Origin: Dysgonamonadaceae bacterium | Lineage (GTDB): Bacteria; Bacteroidota; Bacteroidia; Bacteroidales; Azobacteroidaceae | NCBI GenBank assembly: GCA_031253625.1 | Contig: JAIRVZ010000131.1 | Span: 1 to 64,000 of the forward strand | DNA: 64,000 nt | Direction: 5' to 3' | Part shown: in pieces, positions 25,992-34,240 of the stretch | Position numbering within the stretch: position 1 is the stretch's first letter | Layout of the letters: every line of letters starts with the position of its first letter | The notes under the pieces: generated by a model | What the model saw: only the letters and a program-made list of their open reading frames with translations | What the model was told of the DNA's origin: nothing | Databases searched by the model: none | Position numbers and translations under genes: made by a program

Positions 25992-27062
25992 GTGAATACT
26001 TTCGGAAATATTTTCAGATTAACCTCCTTTGGAGAATCTCATGGAGAAGCGGTCGGTGGAGTAATTGATGGTTGCCCCACCGGCATCTTTTTGGATATTG
26101 ATTTCATTCAATCAGAATTGAATCGCAGGAAACCGGGACAATCCGAACTGACCACTTCACGCAAGGAATCGGATGAAGTGGAATTTCTTTCCGGGATTTT
26201 CGAAGGCAGAACCACCGGAACTCCCATCGGTTTTATTGTTCGCAACAACAATCAACATTCTTCCGATTACGATAATATGAAGGATGTTTTTCGTCCTTCG
26301 CATGCCGATTACACTTATCAGGCAAAATACGGAATCCGCGACCACAGAGGAGGCGGGCGCACATCGGCTCGCGAAACCATCTCGCGTGTTGTTGCGGGAG
26401 CAATTGCCAAATTGGTGCTCAAAGAAATCGGAATTAAAATCTCTGCTTATACTTCGCAAGTAGGAACAATCCGTTTGGAGAAACCGTATTCCGAATTGGA
26501 TTTCAATTTAATAGAATCAACTCCGGTTCGTTGTCCGGATTTGGAAACTGCCGAGAAAATGATTGAGTTGATTAAAGAAGTCAAATCGCAAGGTGATACA
26601 ATCGGTGGCGTGATTTCGTGCGTTTGCCAAGGCGTTCCCGTGGGTTTGGGAGAACCTGTTTTCGGAAAACTTCACGCTGCTTTAGGAAGCGCCATGTTAA
26701 GCATTAATGCGGTCAAAGGATTTGAATATGGCATGGGATTCGATGGTGTTCAGTATAAAGGCTCCGAGATAAACGATATTTTCTACCGCACTCCCGAAGG
26801 AAAAATCGCTACAAAAACCAATTATTCGGGAGGAATCCAAGGAGGAATTTCAAACGGGGAAGATATTTATTTCCGTGTGGCGTTCAAGGCAATTCCTACG
26901 CTCTTGAAAGAACAATTAACGGTCAACAATTTGGGAGAAGAAACGATATTAAAAGCCAAAGGTCGCCACGACTCTTGCGTGTTGCCACGTGCCGTTCCGA
27001 TTGTTGAGGCCATGGCGGCAATGACTATTCTTGATTTTTATTTACTGAATATCCCTCTCTAA
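25992..27062 (+). CDS. aroC: chorismate synthase
   Basis: The 356-residue enzyme makes chorismate from EPSP with reduced FMN. The N-terminus [40 protein letters not shown], and the C-terminal [20 protein letters not shown] are the three family signatures. The start is GTG at 25992, giving MNTFGNIF; no ATG is available in frame. It is detached from the aromatic operon 9 kb upstream and follows an AT-rich repeat tract. Its last 38 bp overlap the 3' end of the HEPN gene on the other strand. Confidence 0.96.
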   Translation: MNTFGNIFRLTSFGESHGEAVGGVIDGCPTGIFLDIDFIQSELNRRKPGQSELTTSRKESDEVEFLSGIFEGRTTGTPIGFIVRNNNQHSSDYDNMKDVFRPSHADYTYQAKYGIRDHRGGGRTSARETISRVVAGAIAKLVLKEIGIKISAYTSQVGTIRLEKPYSELDFNLIESTPVRCPDLETAEKMIELIKEVKSQGDTIGGVISCVCQGVPVGLGEPVFGKLHAALGSAMLSINAVKGFEYGMGFDGVQYKGSEINDIFYRTPEGKIATKTNYSGGIQGGISNGEDIYFRVAFKAIPTLLKEQLTVNNLGEETILKAKGRHDSCVLPRAVPIVEAMAAMTILDFYLLNIPL

Positions 27063-27447
27063 ATATCAGGTCTTTGATATTTTTGATAAATTCAGTCACT
27101 TGCGGATATAAGTTTTTCGTGATTTCTTCATCAAAATAAATGTAGGCATCGTAATCTCCACTGTGCCTTTTGGCAAATAAATCAGAAAAGAAAGCATTGT
27201 TTTTAGCTGATAATAAACCTGTTTTTACAAAATGTAAACCTAACATTTGACGTGCTCCTGCGTGAGTTTGTGCTTGAATACCTTTGCTAATGAGTAATGC
27301 GGAAACTGCATAATAACACCCATAATACATTCTGTTAATTGCGGCGTTCCAATATCCGTTATCAATTAACAACTTGGACTCCTGCATAGCAGATTGTGAA
27401 TTTTCCAATCTCAATAAAATCAAGTCGCCTCTGTCTCCATCATTCAT
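27025..27447 (-). CDS. HEPN-domain protein, partner of the MNT nucleotidyltransferase
   Basis: This 140-residue, all-helical protein has a HEPN pattern: [39 protein letters not shown] and the late [10 protein letters not shown] motif. The RX4HXY RNase motif of HepT toxins is not evident, so nuclease activity is doubtful. It is co-transcribed with the MNT gene through a 4-nt ATGA overlap. Such pairs act as toxin-antitoxin modules or small-substrate nucleotidyltransferase complexes. The 3' end overlaps aroC by 38 bp in antisense. Confidence 0.85.
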   Translation of the reverse strand: MNDGDRGDLILLRLENSQSAMQESKLLIDNGYWNAAINRMYYGCYYAVSALLISKGIQAQTHAGARQMLGLHFVKTGLLSAKNNAFFSDLFAKRHSGDYDAYIYFDEEITKNLYPQVTEFIKNIKDLIFREGYSVNKNQE

Positions 27448-27758
27448 AAAACAACTCCTTCTTTCATTACATTTTTATAAAACGGCGTTATGCTATGTAA
27501 AGTTTCCCATTGTTTGCGCAACACAACCAACGGGTTAATCAATACACCTTTCTCAACCTCCACGTCATAAAGCGGAAAAGTAATATCTTGTTGCTCTTGC
27601 AATGTAAGTTTATCTTTATCGACAAGAATAAGAAGGTCTATATCACTATCAGGGCGTGCGTCACCTCGTGCTTCACTACCATACAAAATAGTGGTTGCGT
27701 CTGGTGCCACTCGACGAAGAATGGATTTTAGAGCTGCTATTATTTCTGGCCGCTTCAT
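27444..27758 (-). CDS. MNT-type minimal nucleotidyltransferase
   Basis: The 104-residue protein has the pol-beta nucleotidyltransferase signature ILYGSEARGDARPDSDIDLL with two metal-binding Asp residues (SDID) and a third acidic position after the YDVEVEK strand. In MntA-HepT systems the MNT protein adenylylates the HEPN toxin and neutralises it. Here the HEPN partner lacks the matching RX4HXY tyrosine motif, so the mechanism may differ. It is the first gene of the two-gene operon. The start is preceded by AT-rich DNA without a clear promoter. Confidence 0.87.
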   Translation of the reverse strand: MKRPEIIAALKSILRRVAPDATTILYGSEARGDARPDSDIDLLILVDKDKLTLQEQQDITFPLYDVEVEKGVLINPLVVLRKQWETLHSITPFYKNVMKEGVVL

Positions 27759-27916
27759 GTCTCAAATATTTTAATAACAGTAACGCAAAAGTAATTCTTT
27801 TTTTGTATTTCTTGATGTCCGACCGCACTAAATTGTTTAGTACACTCTTTTCTCGGGGTATTTACTGAATTCAAAAGATTTCCAAAGCTACCGTTCGAAG
27901 CAAGGAAAGTTTTTGA

Positions 27917-28270
27917 TCAGACACTTACTAAGCCATTTTTATCAGCCAATATTTTACGCAAAAATTTAATTTCTTCTTTCAGCGATTCGATATGGTCTTT
28001 GTCTTGCTGAACAAACGTACCGATGTGAGCTTGAGCATTATCGCCTTTATTTTCATGAATAACATTGGTCGCTTTTTCTCCAAATAACACAGAAACAGAA
28101 ACATTTAGTATTTCTGAAATCCTTATCAATTTATTAGCAGTGAGTCTGTTATCATCTTTTTCAAGCCTACCGTAATTACTCTGTGTAATACCCATTTCTC
28201 CGGCAATATATTCCTGTTTAATGCCCCTTTCTTCTCTGATCTTTCTTATCCTTGTTCCAATTGCATTCAT
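27917..28270 (-). CDS. XRE-family helix-turn-helix regulator
   Basis: The 117-residue protein has an HTH in residues about 5-62 (IRKIREERGIKQEYIAGEMG, ITQSNYGRLEKDDNRL, LIRISEILNVSVSVLFGE) and a short C-terminal coiled coil (DHIESLKEEIKFLRKILADK). Its consensus promoter at 28303-28332 lies in the gap shared with a divergent lipoprotein gene. It may control that gene or the downstream MNT/HEPN pair; neither is shown. Confidence 0.82.
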   Translation of the reverse strand: MNAIGTRIRKIREERGIKQEYIAGEMGITQSNYGRLEKDDNRLTANKLIRISEILNVSVSVLFGEKATNVIHENKGDNAQAHIGTFVQQDKDHIESLKEEIKFLRKILADKNGLVSV

Positions 28271-28302
28271 ATTGATATTTATTATTTAGATATTTTTATG
28301 CG

Positions 28303-28332
28303 CAAATGTACTATTTTTATTTATAAATCAAA
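28303..28332 (-). promoter_or_regulatory. promoter of the XRE gene
   Basis: On the minus strand TTTG (28332-28329), an 18-bp spacer and TACATTTG (28310-28303) fit the consensus, with initiation expected about 25 nt before the ATG. Confidence 0.8.
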
Positions 28333-28425
28333 AGATTTTTACTTTTAAATACTTTTATTTTGCGCTGCATTATTTTTTCACGAAAAATGACAGCTAATTT
28401 ATTAACTAATTTAATTTCTAAAACA

Positions 28426-29106
28426 ATGAAAATTAAAAGATTTTATTTTATCTTTGCTATTATTGTGGCAGGAGTATCATTCACAAGTTGTGATAAGGAA
28501 AACGGTGTGAACTCATCCATAGCTATGGATGATGAGGTTGAAAGTTTAAATAATTTATTTGAGAAGCTGAAAGCTAATGATACTGGATTCCTTATAAGTT
28601 ATTTAGACAAGCGAATTCAAGAGAACAAATCGCTTGCATCTCAACAGACACAATTGCGAGTTTCAGTGTTAAATGACCCTGCTACTCAACAGATTATTAA
28701 AGTTGAGTATGTTGACCCTTATTTTGAAGAAATACCTGTCGCTGGTGTTTCAGTGATAGAATATAAAGGAAATTTTGATTTTGAAACTCTAATTAATGAT
28801 TCGCGCTTATCTTTGAACGATAGGGAAATGTTATTGGTTACATATGCAAATATTGAATTTTGTAAGTTTGATGAACCACTTTGTCCAGGATCAGTTGTGA
28901 AGTATTGTGATGCTAGATTAGATTATGAACTTTACCAAATAGCTTGTTATTATTTTACTTACAATTTCATTACATTGGCACCAATTATTGGTGATTGGTT
29001 GGCGCAACAATGGAATGATAGATTTGGCATGACACTTGTAACCAATAATCATTATGCAGATATTGACGCAGCAAATGCTAGACACCAACAGTGTTTGGGA
29101 CGTTAG
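28426..29106 (+). CDS. predicted lipoprotein of unknown function
   Basis: The 226-residue protein starts at ATG 28426. It has a lipoprotein signal peptide with lipobox FTSC (Cys around residue 21) followed by DKENG; the acidic residue after Cys may matter for surface sorting in Bacteroidota. The mature part has five further Cys (CKFDEPLCPGS, KYCDA, IACYY, HQQC), which may form disulphides. I recognise no domain. It is AT-richer than its neighbours and followed by an unknown membrane protein, so the pair looks like accessory DNA. Confidence 0.7.
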   Translation: MKIKRFYFIFAIIVAGVSFTSCDKENGVNSSIAMDDEVESLNNLFEKLKANDTGFLISYLDKRIQENKSLASQQTQLRVSVLNDPATQQIIKVEYVDPYFEEIPVAGVSVIEYKGNFDFETLINDSRLSLNDREMLLVTYANIEFCKFDEPLCPGSVVKYCDARLDYELYQIACYYFTYNFITLAPIIGDWLAQQWNDRFGMTLVTNNHYADIDAANARHQQCLGR

Positions 29107-29162
29107 AGAAATGACATTTCAATTATGTCTATAAGAATAATTAATACAAAATATAAAAGTAA

Positions 29163-29588
29163 ATGATGAATCAGTTAAGTTCTTGGGAGACAATGTTTCC
29201 AATATACTATTTTATTTCAGCAATTATTTATATGATTATTTTTGTGTATTTTACAAAAAAAATAATCAAGAATGAGTCTATTTCACCAAGAAGAAAGATA
29301 AGATACATCGTACTTTTATCTTGTTATTTTTATTTTCCTATAATAATTTTTTTCTTGATAACAACTTCATTTCCATTGTTTTTATTGCTGTTTTATTTCG
29401 TAATTATTGCTTGTGCACTTGCATACTTAATATACGCCATAAGAAAAATTGTTAATGATGAGCATATTAATAACTCTAAGAAAACATTTTATATACTTAT
29501 TTCTTCGGTCATTTGGTTTTTTGGATATTTCTTGTACGCAAGTCAAGCACATTCAATTCGCTTGAAAAAGAAATATCAAGCAAAATAA
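29163..29588 (+). CDS. small membrane protein of unknown function
   Basis: The 141-residue protein has four hydrophobic helices (about residues 12-30, 46-62, 66-88 and 110-128) linked by short basic loops, and a Lys-rich end. It resembles generic Bacteroidota four-helix membrane proteins; nothing specific can be assigned. It lies 56 bp after the lipoprotein gene in the same direction and ends at a shared terminator. Confidence 0.6.
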   Translation: MMNQLSSWETMFPIYYFISAIIYMIIFVYFTKKIIKNESISPRRKIRYIVLLSCYFYFPIIIFFLITTSFPLFLLLFYFVIIACALAYLIYAIRKIVNDEHINNSKKTFYILISSVIWFFGYFLYASQAHSIRLKKKYQAK

Positions 29589-29607
29589 AAATATAGGAAT
29601 AAATACT

Positions 29608-29655
29608 AAAAAATCCCAACCTGTTTCAAATTGAATCGGTTGGGATTTTGTTTTT
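29608..29655 (+). terminator. bidirectional terminator between convergent genes
   Basis: AAAATCCCAACC pairs with GGTTGGGATTTT around a 16-nt loop and is followed by GTTTTT. It separates the plus-strand membrane gene from the minus-strand pseudouridine synthase. Confidence 0.85.
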
Positions 29656-29681
29656 ATCGACTTGAATTTAATTCTTGTTTT

Positions 29682-30356
29682 TTATATCCCTGTTTCAAAC
29701 GACTTCCAAAGTTTATCATCCGGAACAGGGGCAATAATTTCAATTTCTTGTTTCGAAACCGGATGAATAAATTTCGCTTCTCGCGAATGCAAACTAATTC
29801 CGCCATCGGGATTGGAGCGCGGAAAACCATATTTCAAATCACCCTTCACAGGACATCCTATTTTTGCCAATTGGCAGCGGATTTGATGATGGCGTCCTGT
29901 TTTCAAATCAATTTCCAGCAGAAAATAATTATCGGATCGGGCGATTACTTTATAACAAAGAATCGCTTTTTTTGAGTTTGGTTTTTCCGTATCGTAAGCA
30001 AACGATTTGTTTTGCTTTTCATTTCTCACAATATAATGAACCAGTTCTGCTTCAGTTTCTTTCGGCTGATTTTTTACAATTGCCCAATAGGTTTTTTTGA
30101 TTTCCCCCGTTCTGAACATTTCGTTCAATCGGGTTAAAGCTTTACTGGTTTTTGCAAAAAGAACCAACCCGGAAACGGGTCGGTCCAATCTGTGTGTAAC
30201 GCCGACAAACACATTGCCGGGTTTGTTGTATTTCTCTTTCAGCCATTGGGCAACAATTTCCGAAAGAGGTTTATCACCTGTTTTATCTCCCTGAACAATT
30301 TCCGAACAGGTTTTATTTACAGCGATGAGGTGATTATCTTCGTAGATGATTTCCAT
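29682..30356 (-). CDS. RluA-family RNA pseudouridine synthase
   Basis: The protein has 224 residues from ATG 30356. The catalytic motif GVTHRLDRPVSGLVLFAKT holds the essential Asp. LKTGRHHQIRCQLAKIGCPV and DLKYGF follow as in RluA/RluD enzymes. There is no S4 domain, matching the short forms. The target uridine in rRNA or tRNA cannot be assigned. Its ATG overlaps the fabG stop (TAATG), which supports this start over the longer in-frame one and implies translational coupling. Confidence 0.93.
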   Translation of the reverse strand: MEIIYEDNHLIAVNKTCSEIVQGDKTGDKPLSEIVAQWLKEKYNKPGNVFVGVTHRLDRPVSGLVLFAKTSKALTRLNEMFRTGEIKKTYWAIVKNQPKETEAELVHYIVRNEKQNKSFAYDTEKPNSKKAILCYKVIARSDNYFLLEIDLKTGRHHQIRCQLAKIGCPVKGDLKYGFPRSNPDGGISLHSREAKFIHPVSKQEIEIIAPVPDDKLWKSFETGI

Positions 30357-31102
30357 TACATATTCATCCCTCCGCAAACAGGAATAACTTGTCCTGATAC
30401 ATAAGAAGAAAGGTCAGACGCAAGGAATAAAGCGACATTGGCCACATCGTCGGGAGTACCGCCGCGTTTCAATGGAATTTGGTCAGCCCATTGTTTTCTT
30501 ACTTCTTCCGAAAGTTGATGTGTCATTTCTGTAATGATAAATCCGGGAGCGATAGCATTGGCGCGAATACCTCTAGAGCCCAATTCTTTAGCAACTGATT
30601 TTGCCAAGCCGATCATACCGGCTTTGGATGCCGAATAGTTAGTTTGTCCTGCGTTTCCTGAAACTCCGACAACAGAACTCATATTGATAATGCTTCCTGC
30701 TTTTTGTTTCATCATGATGGGAGTCAGTGCGTGGATAAAATTGAATGCCGATTTCAGGTTCACATTGATAACCATATCCCATTGTTGTTCAGACATTCGC
30801 ATCATCAAACCGTCGCGAGTAATACCGGCATTGTTAACCAAAATATCTACACGGCCGAAATCTTTTACGATTTCTTCAATCACTTTATGTGTATCTTCAA
30901 AATCTGCAGCATTAGATGCATAAGCTTTTACTTTCACTCCATAAGCAGCAATTTCTGCCTCTGTAGCTTTTGCATTATCATCGATGTTCAAATCTGTGAA
31001 AGCAATATTGGCTCCTTCTTGAGCAAACTTAACGGCAATCGCCTTTCCAATACCTCGAGCTGCACCTGTTATGACAGCAACTTTTCCTTCTAATAATTTC
31101 AT
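30356..31102 (-). CDS. fabG: 3-oxoacyl-ACP reductase
   Basis: This 248-residue classical SDR has the TGxxxGxG motif (VITGAARGIGKAIA), NNAG, the catalytic Ser (NMSSVVG) and YSASK Tyr/Lys pair, and SYVSGQVIPVCGGMNM at the end, typical of FabG. It uses NADPH to reduce beta-ketoacyl-ACP in fatty acid elongation. It lies between a TetR regulator and a pseudouridine synthase, all on the minus strand. Confidence 0.95.
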   Translation of the reverse strand: MKLLEGKVAVITGAARGIGKAIAVKFAQEGANIAFTDLNIDDNAKATEAEIAAYGVKVKAYASNAADFEDTHKVIEEIVKDFGRVDILVNNAGITRDGLMMRMSEQQWDMVINVNLKSAFNFIHALTPIMMKQKAGSIINMSSVVGVSGNAGQTNYSASKAGMIGLAKSVAKELGSRGIRANAIAPGFIITEMTHQLSEEVRKQWADQIPLKRGGTPDDVANVALFLASDLSSYVSGQVIPVCGGMNM

Positions 31103-31122
31103 ATCTAATTAAGAATTAAACA

Positions 31123-31201
31123 AGGAAGTTACAAGAAGTTACAAGAAGTTACAGGAATGTAAAAAATATTCTTATAACTTCTTGTAACTTCCTGTAACTT
31201 C
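31123..31201. repeat. inverted repeat of AAGTTACAAG words
   Basis: Three direct copies of AAGTTACAAG or close variants on the left face three inverted copies (CTTGTAACTT-type) on the right of an AT-rich spacer. The hairpin fills the TetR-fabG gap. Confidence 0.75.
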
Positions 31202-31203
31202 GT

Positions 31204-31806
31204 TTAACTCCCTCTATTTTTAAGTATTCCGTGAAACATCAAATTAACGACACTTCTTATTTTCTTTTCATTTTCATGTCTTAAATCGGCAATAATTCCT
31301 TTAATGTAAGGAACTTCCATTCCTTTGAATGCGTAATGGAGCACTTCTGCCGTGGCAATTGTATCTTCTACTTCAAAAATCCCTTCTTCAATACCTTGAG
31401 ACAGAATCTTTTCTATGAACTCAATTTCTTTTTTATCGAAATTCCTTCTGACATTCTCTACACGCCAAATATCTCGGAAAAAATCAGCTTTCAGTGTTCC
31501 GTTGCGGAATACAACAGCTTTCACGGTTTTCAGCTTGACATCAATAAATTCGAGTAATTTTTTATCTGCAGGAATATCTTTTTTAACAACCCGACTCAAG
31601 CTAAATAATATTATATCGAGTTCCGAAGTTGTAACTGCCTGATAAATCTCGTTTTTACTTTTAAAATAAGTATACAGCGTTCTCCGACCTTTTTCAGAAA
31701 CTTGAGAAATGTCGTTCATTGTAGTATTCTCAACACCATTCCTTGCAAACAGTTGTCGAGCTACTTCAATTAATTTATCACGAGTTTTAGATACTGTTAT
31801 GTCCAC
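31204..31806 (-). CDS. TetR/AcrR-family regulator
   Basis: The protein has 200 residues from GTG 31806. The N-terminal TetR HTH reads VSKTRDKLIEVARQLFARNG, TTMNDISQVSEKGRRTLYTYFKSK. The C-terminal ligand domain is of the FadR/YsiA-like helical type. The longer in-frame start is rejected because it would precede the promoter. A perfect inverted repeat overlaps the expected start of transcription, suggesting autoregulation. With fabG next in line, control of fatty acid genes is plausible but unproven. Confidence 0.87.
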   Translation of the reverse strand: MDITVSKTRDKLIEVARQLFARNGVENTTMNDISQVSEKGRRTLYTYFKSKNEIYQAVTTSELDIILFSLSRVVKKDIPADKKLLEFIDVKLKTVKAVVFRNGTLKADFFRDIWRVENVRRNFDKKEIEFIEKILSQGIEEGIFEVEDTIATAEVLHYAFKGMEVPYIKGIIADLRHENEKKIRSVVNLMFHGILKNRGS

Positions 31807-31810
31807 CGCA

Positions 31811-31835
31811 TGCACATTTATACAAATTATGTGCA
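31811..31835. promoter_or_regulatory. candidate TetR operator
   Basis: TGCACAT (31811-31817) and ATGTGCA (31829-31835) form a perfect inverted repeat with an 11-bp spacer, between the -7 box and the GTG start of the TetR gene. Confidence 0.6.
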
Positions 31836-31864
31836 AAAGTACAAAAAAGCACATTACGACCAAA
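31834..31864 (-). promoter_or_regulatory. promoter of the TetR gene
   Basis: On the minus strand TTTG (31864-31861), a 19-bp spacer and TACTTTTG (31841-31834) match the consensus. Confidence 0.8.
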
Positions 31865-31889
31865 ACTTTTCAAAAAAACATCGAAAAAT

Positions 31890-31920
31890 TTTGCAGTTCG
31901 TAAATAAAGCAGTACCTTTG
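31890..31920 (+). promoter_or_regulatory. promoter of initiator tRNA gene
   Basis: TTTG (31890-31893), a 19-bp spacer and TACCTTTG (31913-31920) match the consensus exactly, 12 bp before the tRNA. Confidence 0.85.
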
Positions 31921-31932
31921 CACTCTCAATAT

Positions 31933-32004
<72 letters not shown>

Positions 32005-32009
32005 CACAG

Positions 32010-32040
32010 AAAAAGAGTCGCTGAAAAGTGGCTCTTTTTG
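32010..32040 (+). terminator. terminator after tRNA-Met
   Basis: A 12-bp stem with wobbles, AAAAAGAGTCGC against GTGGCTCTTTTT, encloses a six-base loop and ends in a T run. The symmetrical A/T flanks let it also serve the convergent WG-repeat gene. Confidence 0.8.
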
Positions 32041-32078
32041 TTTTATATTCAAAGAATTATAAATTCGACAATCCCTCT

Positions 32079-33263
32079 CTACTTTAAATCTATTGCTTTT
32101 ATTTTGGATTCTTCATATACAATAAGTTCTTTACGAACAGTCCTAGAACACTTATACCTATATACATATCCTTCCTCGTCTACAAGATAATCTTCACCCT
32201 TATATTTTACTTTAGCATAAGGAGTTTTGTTGTTTTTGGAAAATTCGCATATATCTTTCAAATCAGCGCTAAATTTGTCACTTGCGATACTAAATATGGG
32301 TGGGCATACAATGCCTGTTGTCGTTCTATATCCATATTTCCCATTTTGAGAAAATCTGACAATTGAATCTGAATTTGTAAAATATCCTATTCTTTCATAT
32401 ACGGGAGGAATTAAATCGTTACCATTTTCATCTAAGTAACCCTCCTTCCCTTTCAGTACTATTTTAATAAGATTATTTGAAGTATGATAAATTTCATCAT
32501 ATATAGGAGGTACAATTTCATTACCACTTTTAGTTAGATATCCTTTTTTACCATGTAAAATAACCTTTAGTATATCTTTTGAATAAAAAAACACTGTATC
32601 GTATTTTATTGGAATCTGTTCCATTCCATTTTTATTTATCAATCCCCATTTGTCATTTCGTTTTACTATGGACACGCTATCTTCAAAAAAACTGACAAAA
32701 TCATATTGTGGTTTGATTATAACATTATGAAGACTATCTACAAAACCCCACTTATTATCAAGCATGTATGGTCTTAATTCTTCATAAACACGTATATTTT
32801 GAAAAGAATATTCACCTTCTCCGCTCCCACCTCCCATCAAAATTAAAACCCAACCCATATGGCTGTCATAATATTGAACAAGTAAATCTGATTCTGTATT
32901 ACGCCCAATACGTGCCCTGCTAATATCTTCTATCCAAAAAAATGGTATTGGTATTTGTTTCTTAGCAAAATAGATTTCAAAATAATTCTTCTTGAATTTT
33001 CCTTTGTAACTAACCGTTTCCAAACCTGAGCTTGTTTGATAAGTCAACTTCAAACTATCCTTTCCGTTAAATTCAAAATTAATGAAGTGAGCAAAATCTG
33101 AATCTATTGAAAATAATCGGGAAAGTCTTTTATCCTTATTCAAGTATGTACCGTTTAACTCTACAACATTAGAAATAGGAGAAAAGCTTTTTGTCGATAT
33201 TTTCTGAGTAAAGCAAGGAGTAGAAAAAATAATGACGCATAAAAAAAGAAGTATTTTTTTCAT
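32079..33263 (-). CDS. secreted WG-repeat protein
   Basis: The 394-residue product has a signal peptide (1 to about 19). Residues about 165-350 contain four or five WG/KWG repeats of some 35-45 residues: NKWGFVDSLHNVIIKPQYD, DKWGLINKNGMEQIPIKYD, KKGYLTKSGNEIVPPIYDEI, KEGYLDENGNDLIPPVYERI and KYGYRTTTGIVCPPIF. In later copies the Trp is replaced by Tyr. Such beta-rich repeats occur in exported proteins of unknown function and suggest binding. The gene is monocistronic, convergent with the tRNA, and AT-rich. Confidence 0.8.
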   Translation of the reverse strand: MKKILLFLCVIIFSTPCFTQKISTKSFSPISNVVELNGTYLNKDKRLSRLFSIDSDFAHFINFEFNGKDSLKLTYQTSSGLETVSYKGKFKKNYFEIYFAKKQIPIPFFWIEDISRARIGRNTESDLLVQYYDSHMGWVLILMGGGSGEGEYSFQNIRVYEELRPYMLDNKWGFVDSLHNVIIKPQYDFVSFFEDSVSIVKRNDKWGLINKNGMEQIPIKYDTVFFYSKDILKVILHGKKGYLTKSGNEIVPPIYDEIYHTSNNLIKIVLKGKEGYLDENGNDLIPPVYERIGYFTNSDSIVRFSQNGKYGYRTTTGIVCPPIFSIASDKFSADLKDICEFSKNNKTPYAKVKYKGEDYLVDEEGYVYRYKCSRTVRKELIVYEESKIKAIDLK

Positions 33264-33345
33264 GATTTTTACGTTTTTATTTTAAACGAAATCGCATCTC
33301 CAAATATTGTAGTGAAACCTTATTCCTGCTTTGATTTAAAAAGAA

Positions 33346-33382
33346 AAAAGCCAATAATCTCATTCGTTGATTATTAGCTTTT
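33346..33382 (-). terminator. terminator after tRNA-Arg
   Basis: AAAAGCCAATAATC and GATTATTAGCTTTT pair with one mismatch. On the minus strand the stem is followed by TTTTTTCTTTTT. Confidence 0.8.
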
Positions 33383-33389
33383 CGTTCAG

Positions 33390-33463
33390 TGACCCCGACA
33401 GGATTCTAACCTGTGACCTTCAGAACCGGAATCTGACGTTCTATACAGCTGAACTACGGGGCC
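33390..33463 (-). tRNA. tRNA-Arg (CCG)
   Basis: A 74-nt minus-strand cloverleaf has acceptor arms GGCCCCG and CGGGGTC, anticodon stem CAGAT... with CTG closure around loop TTCCGGT (anticodon CCG), T arm ACAGG/CCTGT with loop TTAGAAT, and discriminator A. CCA is not encoded. Confidence 0.93.
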
Positions 33464-33475
33464 GAATTTGGGATG

Positions 33476-33506
33476 CAAAGATATATTTTCTCAGGCTATA
33501 TGCAAA
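33476..33506 (-). promoter_or_regulatory. promoter of tRNA-Arg
   Basis: On the minus strand TTTG (33506-33503), a 19-bp spacer and TATCTTTG (33483-33476) match the consensus, 12 bp before the tRNA. Confidence 0.85.
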
Positions 33507-33510
33507 ACAT

Positions 33511-33738
33511 CTATGATGATTTTTTCTTGAAAAACAAGTAATACATATTTATTCCAACGATAATAACATTGGCAATTACCATGGGGTAAGCATGAAGGAG
33601 AAAGCCATAAACAACAAAAAGTACGCACCCAATAGCACTCATTATCCGGAGTTTAACCACATTTTTGTTGAACGCAAAAGACATCACAAGAAATGCTGAT
33701 GCCAAATAGCCGATGATTTCTACTACAAATGGAGGCAT
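33511..33738 (-). CDS. YgjV-like small inner-membrane protein
   Basis: The 75-residue protein has three hydrophobic helices (about 5-20, 30-48 and 50-70) and a KKKSS tail. IGYLASAFLVMSFAF and LRIMSAIGCVLFVVYG resemble one half of YgjV-family membrane proteins. Its role is unknown. It lies 18 bp after the nucleoside deaminase gene in the same direction. Confidence 0.65.
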   Translation of the reverse strand: MPPFVVEIIGYLASAFLVMSFAFNKNVVKLRIMSAIGCVLFVVYGFLLHAYPMVIANVIIVGINMYYLFFKKKSS

Positions 33739-33756
33739 AATCTTTTAAATTTAGTA

Positions 33757-34227
33757 TTAATAATCAATCCTGTCTTCTTTCTTCATCCAATCTTGGAAAG
33801 CAACAATAGCTTCATCAGATAAAATCTGCTCCGATTTAAGTTTTCTATCTTGGGGGATTAAAGCAATTTCGTCGTAAATAAACGAATCGTCGAACCCGAT
33901 ATTCTTTGCATCGGTCTTGGTATTCCCATAGTACATTTTGCCCAAACGCGCCCAGTAGATTGCACCCAAACACATCGGACAAGGCTCGCACGAGATATAA
34001 ATTTCACATCCCGACAAATCGAACGTTCCTAACTTGCGTGCTGCTTTGCGAATAGCACTTACTTCAGCGTGTGCTGTAGGGTCATTATTTTTTGTAACCA
34101 AGTTTACTCCGGTAGCAATTATTTTGCCGTCTTTGGTTATTACTGCCCCGAAAGGTCCTCCTCCGGATTTTACGTTTTCGATGGATAAGTTTATCGCTTT
34201 ACGCATCAACAATTTATCAGTCGTCAT
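33757..34227 (-). CDS. nucleoside deaminase (guanine deaminase-like)
   Basis: The 156-residue zinc enzyme has the cytidine-deaminase-fold motifs HAEVSAIRKAA (zinc-ligand His, catalytic Glu) and CEPCPMCLGAIYWA (PCxxC zinc ligands). GGGPFGAVI and the C-terminal FQDWMKKEDRIDY match GuaD-type guanine deaminases more than tRNA-adenosine deaminase TadA, whose C-terminus differs. The likely reaction is guanine to xanthine. It follows dnaG with a 13-bp gap. Confidence 0.87.
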   Translation of the reverse strand: MTTDKLLMRKAINLSIENVKSGGGPFGAVITKDGKIIATGVNLVTKNNDPTAHAEVSAIRKAARKLGTFDLSGCEIYISCEPCPMCLGAIYWARLGKMYYGNTKTDAKNIGFDDSFIYDEIALIPQDRKLKSEQILSDEAIVAFQDWMKKEDRIDY

Positions 34228-34240
34228 ATTCGTTTTAGTT

